Assembly (NCBI RefSeq): GCF_028389875.1
Contig: NC_084665.1
Location: 19,252,001-19,316,000, forward strand
Direction: 5' to 3'
DNA: 64,000 nt
From: Rhea pennata
Lineage: Eukaryota > Chordata > Aves > Rheiformes > Rheidae
Part shown: positions 1 through 12,506 of the stretch, in pieces
Layout: each line of letters starts with the position of its first letter
Position numbering within the stretch: the stretch's first letter is position 1
Program-made: the position numbers and the translations under genes
The notes under the pieces: generated by a model
Seen by the model: only the letters and a program-made list of their open reading frames with translations
The model's database searches: none
What the model was told of the DNA's origin: nothing

Positions 1-2777
1 ATTATTACAACAGGCGCATCTCAGTGTAAAGCTAACGAAGGAGAAAAGGAGTGGGGGAGCATTGCAGATGCTCCCAGGAAGCGAGCTGACATCGAGGTGG
101 GTTTAGACGGCCCCACAAAGGTCAGCTCAAGGATAACGTTGGAAACAAACACAACAGCATTTTCTTGGCAACAGAAATCTTGAAAAGAGAGCTGCTGTGT
201 GGAACACTGGTGCTCTGCAAAGGAGCTGGGCTCATCCCACACGGACATGCAAATGAACCCCCATATGCAGTAGATATAGACTGTGGCTGGCATTCCTCTC
301 TGGGATCCAGTCACATTACACATCAGAGAAGCACAAAATATCCTTTAGAAAACAAGTATGGAGGAGAGGATGCAAGGCAATCCACTCTCTGTGGACACAT
401 GCTGTAGTGCCCACCTGCAGCATTCTCTCTGTTATTTCCTAGGTTAAGAAAGGAAAATAATTGTATTTCTGTGTGCAAGAGTTGCTGTCACTTTGCTTCT
501 CCTGTAAATTATTTCCGTCACTTCTATCACACTTGACCAGCTGCAGCCAGGTTAACCTGGAATTTTGTTAAGGGTGAGCTGGTGATGACAATCAGAGAAA
601 ATCAAACCACAGAGGCAAAAAGCCCAGTCAGAAGTATTGCAGTTACGGAGGGATCAATGGAAATGGTCCTATGTGAATCTGAAAGACCTCCAGACTCAGT
701 TTCAAAGAAAAAAGGACCTGTAAAGGACGCCTGTTGAGGCCTCTGGCACATTCTGCACCAATCTGACCTGCAACACACAAAAAAGTGAAAAAAAACATGG
801 AGTAGTGTAGTAAGAAACCATGTAGATTTGATGAAGCAGAAAGAGAACACAGAAACTGGTCAAGGCCAAGCAGAGGAAGTATATAGTGAGATCCAGAGAA
901 GGGTGGAGCCTGATGAAGGTCAGAGCAGATGGGAAGAACAGGTTTTTCAAGAAAGAGGATGGTAGTTTGCAGGATGTCATGATGAAAAGTGTACAGTGAA
1001 GTGTGCAGGATGTGTACAAGTGCACAGGAGACAAAAGACAGGGAAGAGGGCAGGAAAACAGGAAGATTGCACAACACTGAATTTGTTAATCTAAGTGGAC
1101 TTGCAAGGAATTACTCTGAAAGATAAACTGGAAAAAATATTCTATTGCGTTCTTGCTGTCATTTTAATTCAGCACCAGTGTAAGCTTTGCCAAAAGGCAC
1201 AGTTCTGTCAAAATTATAAACCTCATCACATTTGGAATAATATAATCCTACTGCCAGGGCTCACTCTGGTGCAGTCAGTTGCCTGTGATGGTGGTTTATG
1301 CTAGGTGCACTGATACACTGACTAGATCCATTTGTGCTTCTTCATCAACAAAAACAGCATGAGTTCATCTTCTCCAGTTTGCAGTGAAGGTTTCAGTCAC
1401 TCGTGCCCTTTACTTGCTCCAGGCTAGTCTGGCTTAGGAAGGCCTCTCTCTTGACTCTTCCAGAACTCTTCTGACAGTCTCCCATCCTGGATCTCAAACA
1501 AATAATGGGGCTCTGGAAAAAGTCATCTCTGATCTTGTGTCTGGTGGATAAAAAGAGTTGTCCTAGCGCACTTCCACAGATTCTCCCCTCAAAAACTTCT
1601 GCATGCTCACCATGAAACACCTTTGCACAGGCTATATCACTTTGTTACTACACAATCTGAACAGACAAAGAAGGAGTAGGTTCAAATTGTCCGTTTTCTT
1701 GACCAAAATCTCCTTCTAGAGCTAAAAGCTGCCTTTTTGATCAATAAGGTGAATAAGGCAGCAAAGTGTTGCTGGACAGTCAAATGGAAAGATCAATAGT
1801 TTCTACACAAACATCTCCATGCAACAATTTTGTAAAAAGAAAAAGCTGAAGGACTACTTGACACCTTCAGGTTACACATGTTCAGTGTGTCTTCACCAAA
1901 CAGCAATTCCCTGCCATCATAGGTCAGCAATTTAACTAAAATTTTTAAGATTTCAGGGTGGCAGGGGCAGGGTGAATGCAATGGCAGAGTCATCCTTATA
2001 CAGAATTGAAGTAGTCATATTAATCTTTTCTTTTTTTTTTTTTTTTTTGTAAAAAAAATCTTTGCATGAAAGCCTTATAAAGAGTACTAGCTAATAAGAT
2101 TCTCACCTGTCAAACCCAAACATGCACAGCATATAACATGCCATGAGGAAAACTGTGATTATTTGCTACAGTCTTTTCAAAACTGATCACATCCATTACT
2201 AAGCTCAGTAGAAGGCCAGACACTGCTTTCACTTCATGCAACAGTGCAAAACCAAAGCTGTGAACAGTCAGAGCATGGATTTTATCTGAGCTCTCAGCTC
2301 TTATACCTCAAACCAGAATGATGTCTTGTACTGCCTACAAAAAGACAAGAAAATGTTCAGTATTCTTACAACAAATATTACAGTCCAGTCCTCTAACTTG
2401 TAGAGACAGGAAAATATACAGCTAACAGAGCAAAATTATACAAAGCTCTCCAAAGAACACCTGAAGAGACATTCCTCAGAGAAACAGATGTGTGTATATT
2501 CTACTCCGACCAAGGCTGCTGGGAATGAAGATTAGGCAAGTCAGCTGATAACAAGAGAAAAAACAGTGTAAAGAAAAGAAAAGTCAGGTCCAGAGTGTTT
2601 CAAGCACTGATTATGTGGCGGCTAGTTCAGTGTTGGAAAAGGTCACTGAACTAACCCATTTCAAGAATAGTACCATAAACTTTTGGTTTGACAGCATTAA
2701 CAGATGGACAAAAACATGGACCTCTGCTAGATTTTTTAAAACTACCCACTTAAGGAAAAACAGCTATATGTAAGTCA
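1..2777. other. Gene-free stretch
   Basis: No gene recognised. The region 640-1080 is purine-rich on the plus strand, which opens several minus-strand frames of 80-144 codons, but none has a familiar motif. One T18 run. Confidence 0.7.
2031..2048 (+). repeat. T18 homopolymer
   Basis: Pure T run in otherwise featureless sequence. Confidence 0.95.
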
Positions 2778-3788
2778 CAGTGGCGCAGAGTCTAGTTGGA
2801 GGCCTGTGGCTAGTGACATCCCGCAGGGCTCAGGACTGGGTCCCATCCTGTTCAGCTTATCCATCAATGACCTGGATGAGGGGACAGAGTGCCTCCTCAG
2901 CAAGTTTGCTGAGGATACCAAGCAAACTGATCCACCTGAGCGCTGTGCTGCCATTCAGAGAGACCTGGCCAGGCTGGAGAGCTGGGTGGCGAGGAACCTC
3001 CTGAGGTTCAACAAGGGCAAGTGCAGAGTCCTGCACCTAGGGAAAAATAACCCTAGGCACCAGTACAGGCTTGGGGTCGACCTTGTGGAGAGCAGCTCTG
3101 CAGAGAAGGACGTGGGAGTGCTGGTGAATGAGAAGTTGACCATGAGCCAGCAATGTGCCCTTGTGGCCAAGAAAGCCAATGGTCTCCTGGGGTGCATTGG
3201 GAAGAGTGTTGCCAGCAGGTGGAGGGAGGTGGTCCTGCCCCTCTACTCAGCCCTGGGGAGGCCTCATCTCGAGTACTGTGTCCAGTTGTGGGCTCCCCAG
3301 TCCAAGAGAGACATGGAGCTACTGGAGAGAGCCCAGCATGGGGCTACGAGGATGATGAGAGGGCTGGAGCACCTGCCCTATGAGGAATGGCTGCGAGAGC
3401 TGGGCCTGTTTAGCCTGGGGAAGAGAAGACTGAGGGGGGATCTTATTAATGTGGCTAAGTACCTGAAGGGAGGGTGTCAAGGGAACGACGGGGACAAACT
3501 CTTTTCCGTTGTCCCATGTGACAGGACAAGAGGCAATGGGCAGAAATTGAAGCACAGGCAGTTCCGCCTGACCGTGAGGGGGCATTTCTTCCCTGTGAGA
3601 GTGAGGGAGCACTGGCACAGGTTGCCCGGAGAGGTTGTGGGGTCTCCTTCCCTGGAGATCTTCAAGGCCCACCTGGATGCAACCCTGTCTGACATGCTAT
3701 AGGTGACCCTGCGGAGCGGGGAGGTTGGACTAGATGATCTCCAGAGGCCCCTTCCAACCTTACTGATTCTATGATTCTATGATTCTAT
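2778..3788 (+). mobile_element. CR1 LINE, 3' end fragment
   Basis: A 5'-truncated CR1 whose ORF2 remnant stays open for 298 codons (2806-3702). It shows the C-terminal half of the reverse transcriptase ([15 protein letters not shown]) and the CR1 tail domain ([34 protein letters not shown]). The 3' end carries the CR1 terminus TTGGACTAGATGATCTCC followed by two and a half ATTCTATG octamers. Compared with the copy at 16.8-18.8 kb it lacks three codons after EDTK. Gene fragment only; no endonuclease. Confidence 0.95.
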
Positions 3789-6700
3789 CCTGAAAAGAGG
3801 TACATGCATGAATATACAGCACAATATATAAAAGGAAAAAAATGTGGTTTTCCACTTCTCTGTCAAAATTGATGCACACACTGATGTAGCTGGGCTCTCC
3901 TCCTCTCTTTTCTGGCGGACTGAAATGTCTGTGTAAGAAGTGACTCCTAAATTAAGGTTGCTTGACACTTTCCAGTATACAGCTCTATTTTCAGTTGGTT
4001 ATAATTTTCACCAAGCATTAAACACTTGTGCTGAAGTTTTCCATGCTGGAGGCCTGCTGCAGGTTGGGCTATTATGTTCTAAAATAGTCCATCTAGAAAA
4101 GGTTAGGCATTTCTAAAAACAAGGCTCAGGGGCTGGATAAAATTTTGCATGTTTAAAACAAAAAGTCCATTTACTTTGCTGGAAAGCTTTCTTGTCACAA
4201 TACTTTGGGGCTGCGACTTGAAATTTGGTGGGATTGTCACCTCAGTAACACGCCCTTTGGCCCTCTTGTGAGGTGCAGCTGTTGTTTGGGTGTCTTCCAA
4301 GGAACATGTTAGTGCTCCAGCTCAGCTTCTCATCCACACTGGGGTGCATGAGACCCCCTGAAAGCAGAACAAACGAGCAGGGCCTTCTCCATCCCTGTCT
4401 CTTCTGAGAGCTTGGGGAGTCTCTGCAACACCGGAACAGAAAACAGTAAGATCATTTCACTTGTGTTCCCCATGCTTCCCCAGCTGCCAAGCAGCACAGA
4501 AGGGACAGAGGTAATAACCTGATTCTAGAGGTGATACTGGTTTAAGCATGCCTTGGCTGATCTTTCCATCACCCCCAGCAGCCTGCCAGCAGTGCTGTTC
4601 GCGTGACAGCTGTGTGAATCAGATCAGCAAAACCATCACGGTCTGCCTCTCCAGTTCACCCTAAGGACATACTGTCAGCATTGCTGTCCCAGCACAGGGG
4701 CAAGGAGGAGCCTCTAGCAAACTGGGAGCAGCAAGACTCCTGCTGAAAAATCAGCAGGGATGCAAGGAGCAGGGCAGGAATGGGGAAGAGGAACAAACAG
4801 GGGTGTGGGGAGAAGACATAAAAGTACAGACTGCAGCAGTGAGGAGCAAAGCACAGCAGGACTGCAGAAAGCAGGGAGAGAAGTGCTAGAAAAGGAGAAA
4901 AGCAGAGGAGCCAGTGATGAATATTGCCTTCCTCAAGACACCTGGAGCACAACTCAGAATTTCTGAGCATCAGTCTTGCCTGAAAACAACTGCAAAACCT
5001 CTGGCAGAGCATCCTTTTCTTTTTGCCCCACCCTCCCAACCCCATGGCAGACTACCACCAGCTTCTCCTTCACCCTTTTGACATAAATATACCAGCGCTG
5101 CTGAAGTGAGTTTTAAGGGGGAAATAGCTTTCATGATTATTTTTGTTTCCATAAAAACATTACAAATTTTGTCCCAAACCTGCACTGGACTGAGCATTAA
5201 AACTACTTGCTTTCTCTGCCTCAGGTTCATTTTGGCAGCCTGATGAAGTTTCCTGAGGACTTCAGCTTACCTACAGTCTGATATAGAAAAGGAAGCAAGA
5301 CGAGACAGGCAGGAGGCTTCCTCCAGCTTCACTTCCCTTCCTTAGAAACATGGCACATGAATCATAAGGCATTTCCCTCCTTGACAAGGAACATGCATGG
5401 GGCAGGAACCATTCCCAACTCAGGCTGGAAGCAAGCATCAGTCAAGCTATCTGGGTAGGACATATAGATTAAAAACTCCATCTTCCCACCTTCTCCTCCA
5501 AAGCCCCACATAGGGGAAAGTCACCAACTCCACGCATCAGGAGAGAGGGGAAAAAAACAAAACAAAACAAAAAATCAACATAGCCAGAACCAGCATATGA
5601 ACTGAACGGAGTTCCCTATCCAATGCTGAGACCTTCTGTCAAATGAAAACCTCTAAATCTGGGGTCTGACAACATCTGCTCAGCCCTCCTTCTGGATGAC
5701 AAGCTTCCTCCCGCTGTTGTAAGTAGTAGTCAGCCTTGGAGCTTAAGTAGTAGCAGTCACTGCTATAAGTGCTTGGGGATCCCTGCTCAAATCCCACTCA
5801 TGGAAGAAACGTCAATTACAGATGCTTAATCTATCTTTTATTTTTGCCAGTTAAATGTACAGCAGAAAGCTGATTTCCAAATTACCTTTAGAAAAACACC
5901 ATTAAAAAGTCAAATAGTCCAAAGTAAGGAATAGTGAAAGTCATCAGTGCAAGTTTATTGCATACCTGCAAAGGGGGTAATGATGGTGCCATCCTAACTC
6001 CTGTCATTCTATATTCTTCCCGCCACTTTCAGCAGGCTGGATTACTCTGTGCCACACAATCTTTTGAAAAGATGATGACTTTCTCTTTTCTTTTAAGTGT
6101 TTCACTTTGCAACCTAAATCGTATTACTCTAATGTACTTTTGGCTACAGTAGAAATCATGCTGAGAAACTTCATCCCAAGAATAGAGGCTTACTGCGTAC
6201 ATCACTAAGCTAATCCCTCCTCTCTGAGGAGACATGGAACAGGCAATCCATCAATCCCTTCTCAGCTGAAGTGACTGATACATCATGCTCATATAGTGAC
6301 ACTAGTCGTGCCTCCTAATATTGCCAAAAGCAGGAACTTCTGCAAATCCTTAAACTGAGCTGATTTGTAGGGAACACGCAGCTCTCGCTAGAGATTCATG
6401 TAGTTACAACATTTTTGGATAGATTTTACCATGTACATCGATAGGTGTTGAATGAGTTAATGTAGGTTTTACATTCCTACTAATCTCTAAAGCAAATATG
6501 GTGCCTCAGAGAAGCCTAAGCAACTTCTTCTAGCTGAGGGTATGGGCAGTTGCACTCTTGCACTCTGTGTGGACTAAAGCACACCTCCCCATGTATTTCC
6601 AGACCAAAACGGATGGGGGGAAAAAGATCTATTGGCCAAATGCTAGAAGCAGCACGGCCACAGAGGCTGCTTCTGCACCCCGGCTGTGGTGTGCAGCTGA

Positions 6701-9700
6701 GTTCTCACCACCTGCCTGAGAACAGCACACTTTTTTGACTGTGCATAGGAGTACAACTCTGTAAAGTAACAAACATCCTTTTCTTCCTTCTGTACTTACC
6801 ACCTGTTTTTTCTTAGAATAGCAGCCTTCAGACACTTGCAAGGATGGGAGATTGTCATACTCAGGCTACACAGACAGACAAAAGTCCCCGATCAGCTACC
6901 TGTCCAAGACCCTTGTAGTGGCTAGCCATTCTGCTTTGTATTCCCCCAGCAGGAAAGGAGTCACCCAAAGCATCTATTGCATTACCATTAGACTGTAAAC
7001 ACTATGACATGCAGTTAGCTGTAATGCAGTAAACTTACCATTTCAAAAACTTGGAAATATTTACCTCAGTCGAGTCAAAGGCTTTCAGTAGGCCCAAAGC
7101 AAAATCTCAAAGTTAAACATCCTGTATCTCAGTGTCAAGCAGCACACATTTCTCTCATAAGATGAGTCAAAAAAAAAAAAAAATCCTTCTCTCCCCCACC
7201 TACTCCTGTCAAACATTTGGGAAATGTAAATTTATGCCAGTTTTTTGTTGCTTCTCTGATTTTTACTTCTATAAGAAATGCAAGTTTCTGATCATGTTAA
7301 ACATTCGAGATAATGAGAACAAAACCAGAACCTATTTTGAAGGATGAATACATTCTAGTTTCCTTCACCCAAAGACAGAGAGGCCAGAAACTTAGCTCTG
7401 TACTTCCTGTTATGTTCTACAGTGATGGCATTCAATGAAGTCTCTCTAAAGAAACAGAAATGCTCAAATTCTGCTTCTTCCCCTACTTATCACGGGACCT
7501 TACAGATCCTCTACAACTCTTAAGATGTTTCCACTTTCCCTGAATCCACACAAGTCATAAAGAGGAGTTGCAAACTTATCTCTAGAATTTTCTCAACCTC
7601 TGCTGTTTCTCACAAGTACATTTGTCTAGTTTAGAAAGATCTCAATTCCACCCTCCCCCTCAATCTCTTATGTTTTCCTTCCTCTTTTGTTTGGGTTTCT
7701 CTTCCACAGCCTGCCTGCTTTTGTATATAGTCTGACCACTTCTTAGGCAGGTGCCAGGGTTTGTTTTTGCAGTTACAAGCACAATCTCTGTGGCCCACCA
7801 AACCTGAACGGAGCAATCCGTCAGAGCTGAACAGAATACAAAGCAGACCAAGTAAGCAGAACTTGGTCAACCTGTAGGTGTTTCAGGCCCCTGAGAAAAA
7901 AAATCTAGATTTACGAGGCACAGACTGCTGTCTCACAGTCATCTCTTTTTTAAAAAAACAAGGAGCTGCAGTGCAAGTCTCAGCAGATCACCTCCACTAT
8001 AACATTAGATGCAAAGAGCTGTAGTTACATATGGAATATAACAATGCCCAGTAAAGGGGTGCGTAAGTTCTTCACTCACATCACTTCCACACAAGCAAGG
8101 ATGTTCAGTCAGGTATCATTCCCAAATAACCTCCACTTACGAGTTCAGGATGAGAAATAGGTGGGTCACCAACTAATTCTGGACAGTTAGGTCCAGAATG
8201 GCCTTTACCAGTGAAAGGCTGGAATTAGACTGCCAGCAGTTTCACCGGCATATCAGAAATCCACTCAAATAACAAAAACCTTAGAGCAGAAGGCTGGAAG
8301 CAAAAGTCAGATTTCTCCTCTTAGAATTGCCCACACCTACTGGAAATCCTTATACCAGAGAGACACGGTGAAGAAAGTAACACTGAAACTAGGAACAGCT
8401 TCACACCGTGAAAATCAGGCACATCAGAAGCTTTTGAATGTCTCTGCCAAGTAATAGTCATACATCAGAGCTAGGAGAAAAAAAAATACTCAGACAAATA
8501 CGACATTTTAGAGACTCAGCCCATAAATATGCTCCACTGAGACGACAGAACAGACAGGAAATTGTTTTCTTTGGTCCATGCTTCAGCTTTCCAGGAAAAA
8601 ACAAGGCTTACGAGGAAATATTGTCAGTCAGGTCATACTCCTCACCACGCAAAGTGATCTTTTGAAGCTACTGGACAATTTTAACTACAGCTGATGAAGA
8701 GAAGGGCCTCAGAATGTCTTGGTTGTTCAAACTTCTGCAAAAATAGGCCCTGGATAGAAGAAAAATCCTAATCAGTGCCCAAGCAAAAAAAAAAAAGTCT
8801 CGAGCGTTTCACATTTTATTAAGCATCAGGGAACCCACAAAATCCTCTTAAGATAGGAGGAGGAAACCAAGCTTCATTGGCTCCAGTGATGGATTTTTTT
8901 GTTTTGTTGAAGTGAAGACAGGCCCAGGAAATACAATACAGTATTTCTCACTTTTGCGAAGTGCTACTGCAAAGTCACTGCTGAGGTTTCTTTTAAAGTA
9001 GGTTAATTAATCAGCTGGTTTTTCCCAGGTCAATGCTTTAAATTTTCCCAGTCACTCTTTTCCTTATATCCACCAACTGTGTCATACACTGCTGTGTCAT
9101 CAGCTCCTCCCATTTATCCTTTGGTGACTTGCTGGCTTTATTTCCCCAAAGCTCTAGTAGAAAGCTGTAGAGATAAGTTTGCCCTGTAGGAATAAGCCTG
9201 TCACAGCTGACCATAACCAACCCCAGAACTCAGTGTGGTGCTACCTTTCTAAACAGGCACAAGACGTGCAATTACAAAAGTTCTTTTGAACATCCAGGGA
9301 AAACACAATGGAAGTGCTTTGCTTTTTCAACACCCACAGTGTCCAATGTTCTCATCCCCTCAAAGCTGTATTTTGCTAACATTGAAGTCAGCACCTTTAA
9401 TGAAGTATTACACTTCATACACCTACACAGCAACTTCAGTAGGAGATCACAGCATGGGACAGCATAACCTGTAAAATAGATGTTAGTGGCAAAAGCAAGT
9501 TAGTTGAAGCTGAAGTCTAACTTCCAGCCCAAGCCAAAGTTTAACAGCAGAGACTGAGGTCTTCATCTAATACCCTGTGCTGTCACTTCACTGCTCCCTA
9601 CTTTGCCCAAGACAGCATACACAGACTATCACATACTGTGCCCAAGTTCATTTTGTTGGCCCATTCTGCTGTGCCAGCCACCCCTTGTTTGGGAATCCAA

Positions 9701-10649
9701 GGCTACTGCTAATATTGCCAGACAATATTAAAAGCCAAATAGCAATTTTTGCTCTGTTCACTAGCTGTACTGTAACTAATCATCGTCCCCTACAGATAAG
9801 CTATCTGCATGCACATACAAAGCGTCTCAAAGAGGAGCAGTCAAAATTTAACAGACTGAACCCTCCCACAGAGCCATCAAAGTGATAGGGAGAAGAACAG
9901 CATGTAACCTAGAAGAACAACCCAAAAATATACACAATTGCATTTTAAAGCTGCAGTGGACCTGCTCCAGTCTGACAGGTTTTTAATGAAGTCACATCAG
10001 TAACATTCGTTGCATTATAGGCTTTGGAAAAATTCATCTCTGACATCTCACAGCCTGAAGTTTTACCAAAATGAAGAGGTCAATGTAAATTTGAATAAGC
10101 CCCTCAGGCTGCATTATAGCAATATGGTGATCCTTAAACCTCTGTTTTTCAGTTGGTTTATGTAGTTGATAAGCTGTTAATGCAGAATGCTTCTCCCTAT
10201 GTGCAAACAAGTAAAGAGAAACTGTCAGAGTTCAAGAAATACAAATTCTCAGCTCCCAAGCCATTTCAGAAGCTAAAATTTTTCATTTCTTGCAGGAACT
10301 GGACTTTTGTTTAGCTTGCTGTTTTTGCAAAGACAGAGAAAGAAGTTTGGTTTCCAGCATTCCATTAAATGAGCAATTTCCTGGTTTTATTTTCCTCTTT
10401 AAGTGTAGTAAATTAAAGGTTTTCAAGTGTCCTAGTGCTATGCATGAAGTTATACTCAGCACCTTCCAAAATCAACAGCATACTCTTTGGCCTTTTAGCT
10501 ACCTACTCACGGAGAGAACATCTACAGGTTATCACTGTACTGTAGAAACTCAATTATTTACTGAATTGAGACAGTGAGACAGGTTATGTCTTTCAGTTGA
10601 CAGACTCTGTGCAAATAAAATAATTGAAAAAGAATAGCGAATACCAATT
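3789..10649. other. Gene-free stretch between CR1 and the YPEL5 3' end
   Basis: Unique-looking sequence with scattered short A runs (7169-7183, 8786-8797) and no frame above 130 codons. No repeat family recognised. LBH, if present in this genome, would be expected beyond the left edge. Confidence 0.65.
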
Positions 10650-12506
10650 CAGGACAAAACATACTTTATTGTATTGTAATGTCAGAAGTACAAGAGTACT
10701 GCAGAGGACCATGCTAATGGGACTTCTGGGGTTTATGAAGAACAGAAGTACAAGATAATGGGGTTCTACTGTACCCAGTGCAAGAACTGATTCATTTGAG
10801 GCACAAGTACACTATTGTTTAAGCAGCTTGATTCAAGCACAGCTCTGGTACGTGATCTAATTTGTTTCCTTTCTATGTGACAATTCTATAGTAAAGCTAC
10901 TTTTACATTAAATAGGCAGTAGATTCAAGTCAGGGGTGTCCAAATTGCCACTACGCAACCAAAAATAATAATAATAAAAACAAAAACAAAAAACTCTGCA
11001 GAGTCACCCTCCACAATTTAGTGGAGCTGTGGCTAATGAAGAAAAGTTATTCTGAAAGGTCAGAGCTTAGATCATTTTGTTTTTCTCTTGTGTGTCTCTA
11101 GATAACATATTTCATGTTGACCGCAATTTGTCTAAAGAGAGAGAAAAAAAGCATAATAAAGAATCATGCATATCTAACATTCAAATTAACTGCAGCCCTT
11201 GAAATCCTAATTTATGGCTTAAGACACAATGAAAGTGTTTGGGCACCCTTGAGTTAAGTTAATGAAGAACATTTTTGCTAAAAGGCAAGAACAGAGCTGA
11301 TCTCTACAGAAGAAAGCAGGAATCCAAGTCACTAGTTACAACCAGGCTTACATGTGCTGCTGCCCAGAAAGATAAGAACCTAACATCACAATGAAAAGAT
11401 TCAACAAGGTTGAAAGAGATAAGAGTTTCAACACCAGAAGCAGCATTTGAAAAGATTAACTTAAACAGCTTGTTTTCAAGAGATGCAGATTGCATACTCG
11501 ATGCATGAACAAACATGCTGGCAATCTTCTCCTTTTACACAGCAGCTGTGTTTAACATAGGAAGTTCTGGGTTTAAAGAAAGCTCCTTGAAGAATTAAGA
11601 TTTGCAATTGCCTGTCTACTTAATGAGATTAGTAGAGATGAAGAAAGAAAAAATATTACTACTGAAACAGTAGTTTCTCAGTGGATCCCTATCATTACAA
11701 ACACAGCTTCTGATTTGTAAAGCACTGCAAGACTAAACAGACAACTATTATTTTATATTATTACTATGCATATAAGTTACATCAGTTAAAAGAAAAAAAA
11801 GCCAAGCAGTTTTGCCTTATTTCAAAAAGTTTCCAATCAACACCAGCTTACATGGTGAATGGGATTTCACAAATAAATGAGGAATGGTGACATCTTTGGG
11901 TCAAGAACAACAAGAAATAATGGGCTCTGTGCTACCAATCAACCTCAACAAGAATATGGCACAATGGCCAGCCCAAGCTGTACCAACACTGAACCTTTAG
12001 CACTCGGCACAAATTCGGATCTCTTCACTTAAGCTAGCAAATCAGATGAAAGGATTGGGTAAAAAACCAAAAGTTTAAGCCAAAAATTGGAAGATACTTT
12101 AAAAAAAATGTAGTTTTAAAATAACTTTATACTGACATCAGTTTGTGCAAACTAAAACAAAATCACTGATTTCTCTCTAACAAAAGAAACTTCCCCGTTA
12201 TTTTCCTTTTAGCACATTGTATCTGCAGATACAATCTCAGATCTAACAGATGTAAATGCAAGAGAGAAAGTTACAGCATCTGCACAACATTCTTTCTACA
12301 ATCAGCTGCTGGAGGGAAAGTAAAATATAAAAGGAATAAAGAAAGAAAGATTCCATCTGAAATTCTCTTACAATCTTTCCCACTCTGTAGTCCATGAATC
12401 CGACTCTGATGCTAAGGTGACAGTGTATGCAAGTAGATATTTTTTGTTGATTTTTATTATTTCTGAGTTTCAAATGAAGAAAACCTGAAGAGAGACTCAA
12501 GTCCCT
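10650..12506 (-). other. YPEL5: Probable YPEL5 3' untranslated region
   Basis: After the TGA at 12509-12507 no reading frame continues. On the minus strand an AATAAA lies at 10670-10665, followed by a GT-rich stretch, which makes a plausible cleavage region near 10650 and a UTR of about 1.85 kb. An earlier AATAAA at 12458-12453 would give a UTR of only about 70 bases. The true end cannot be decided from sequence alone. The stretch is A/T-rich, with a small AAT/AAAAC simple repeat at 10963-10992. Confidence 0.5.

Noticed and set aside
643-1077. 144-codon minus-strand frame
   Set aside because: Produced by a purine-rich plus strand that lacks minus-strand stops; overlapping frames are also open and no motif is seen.
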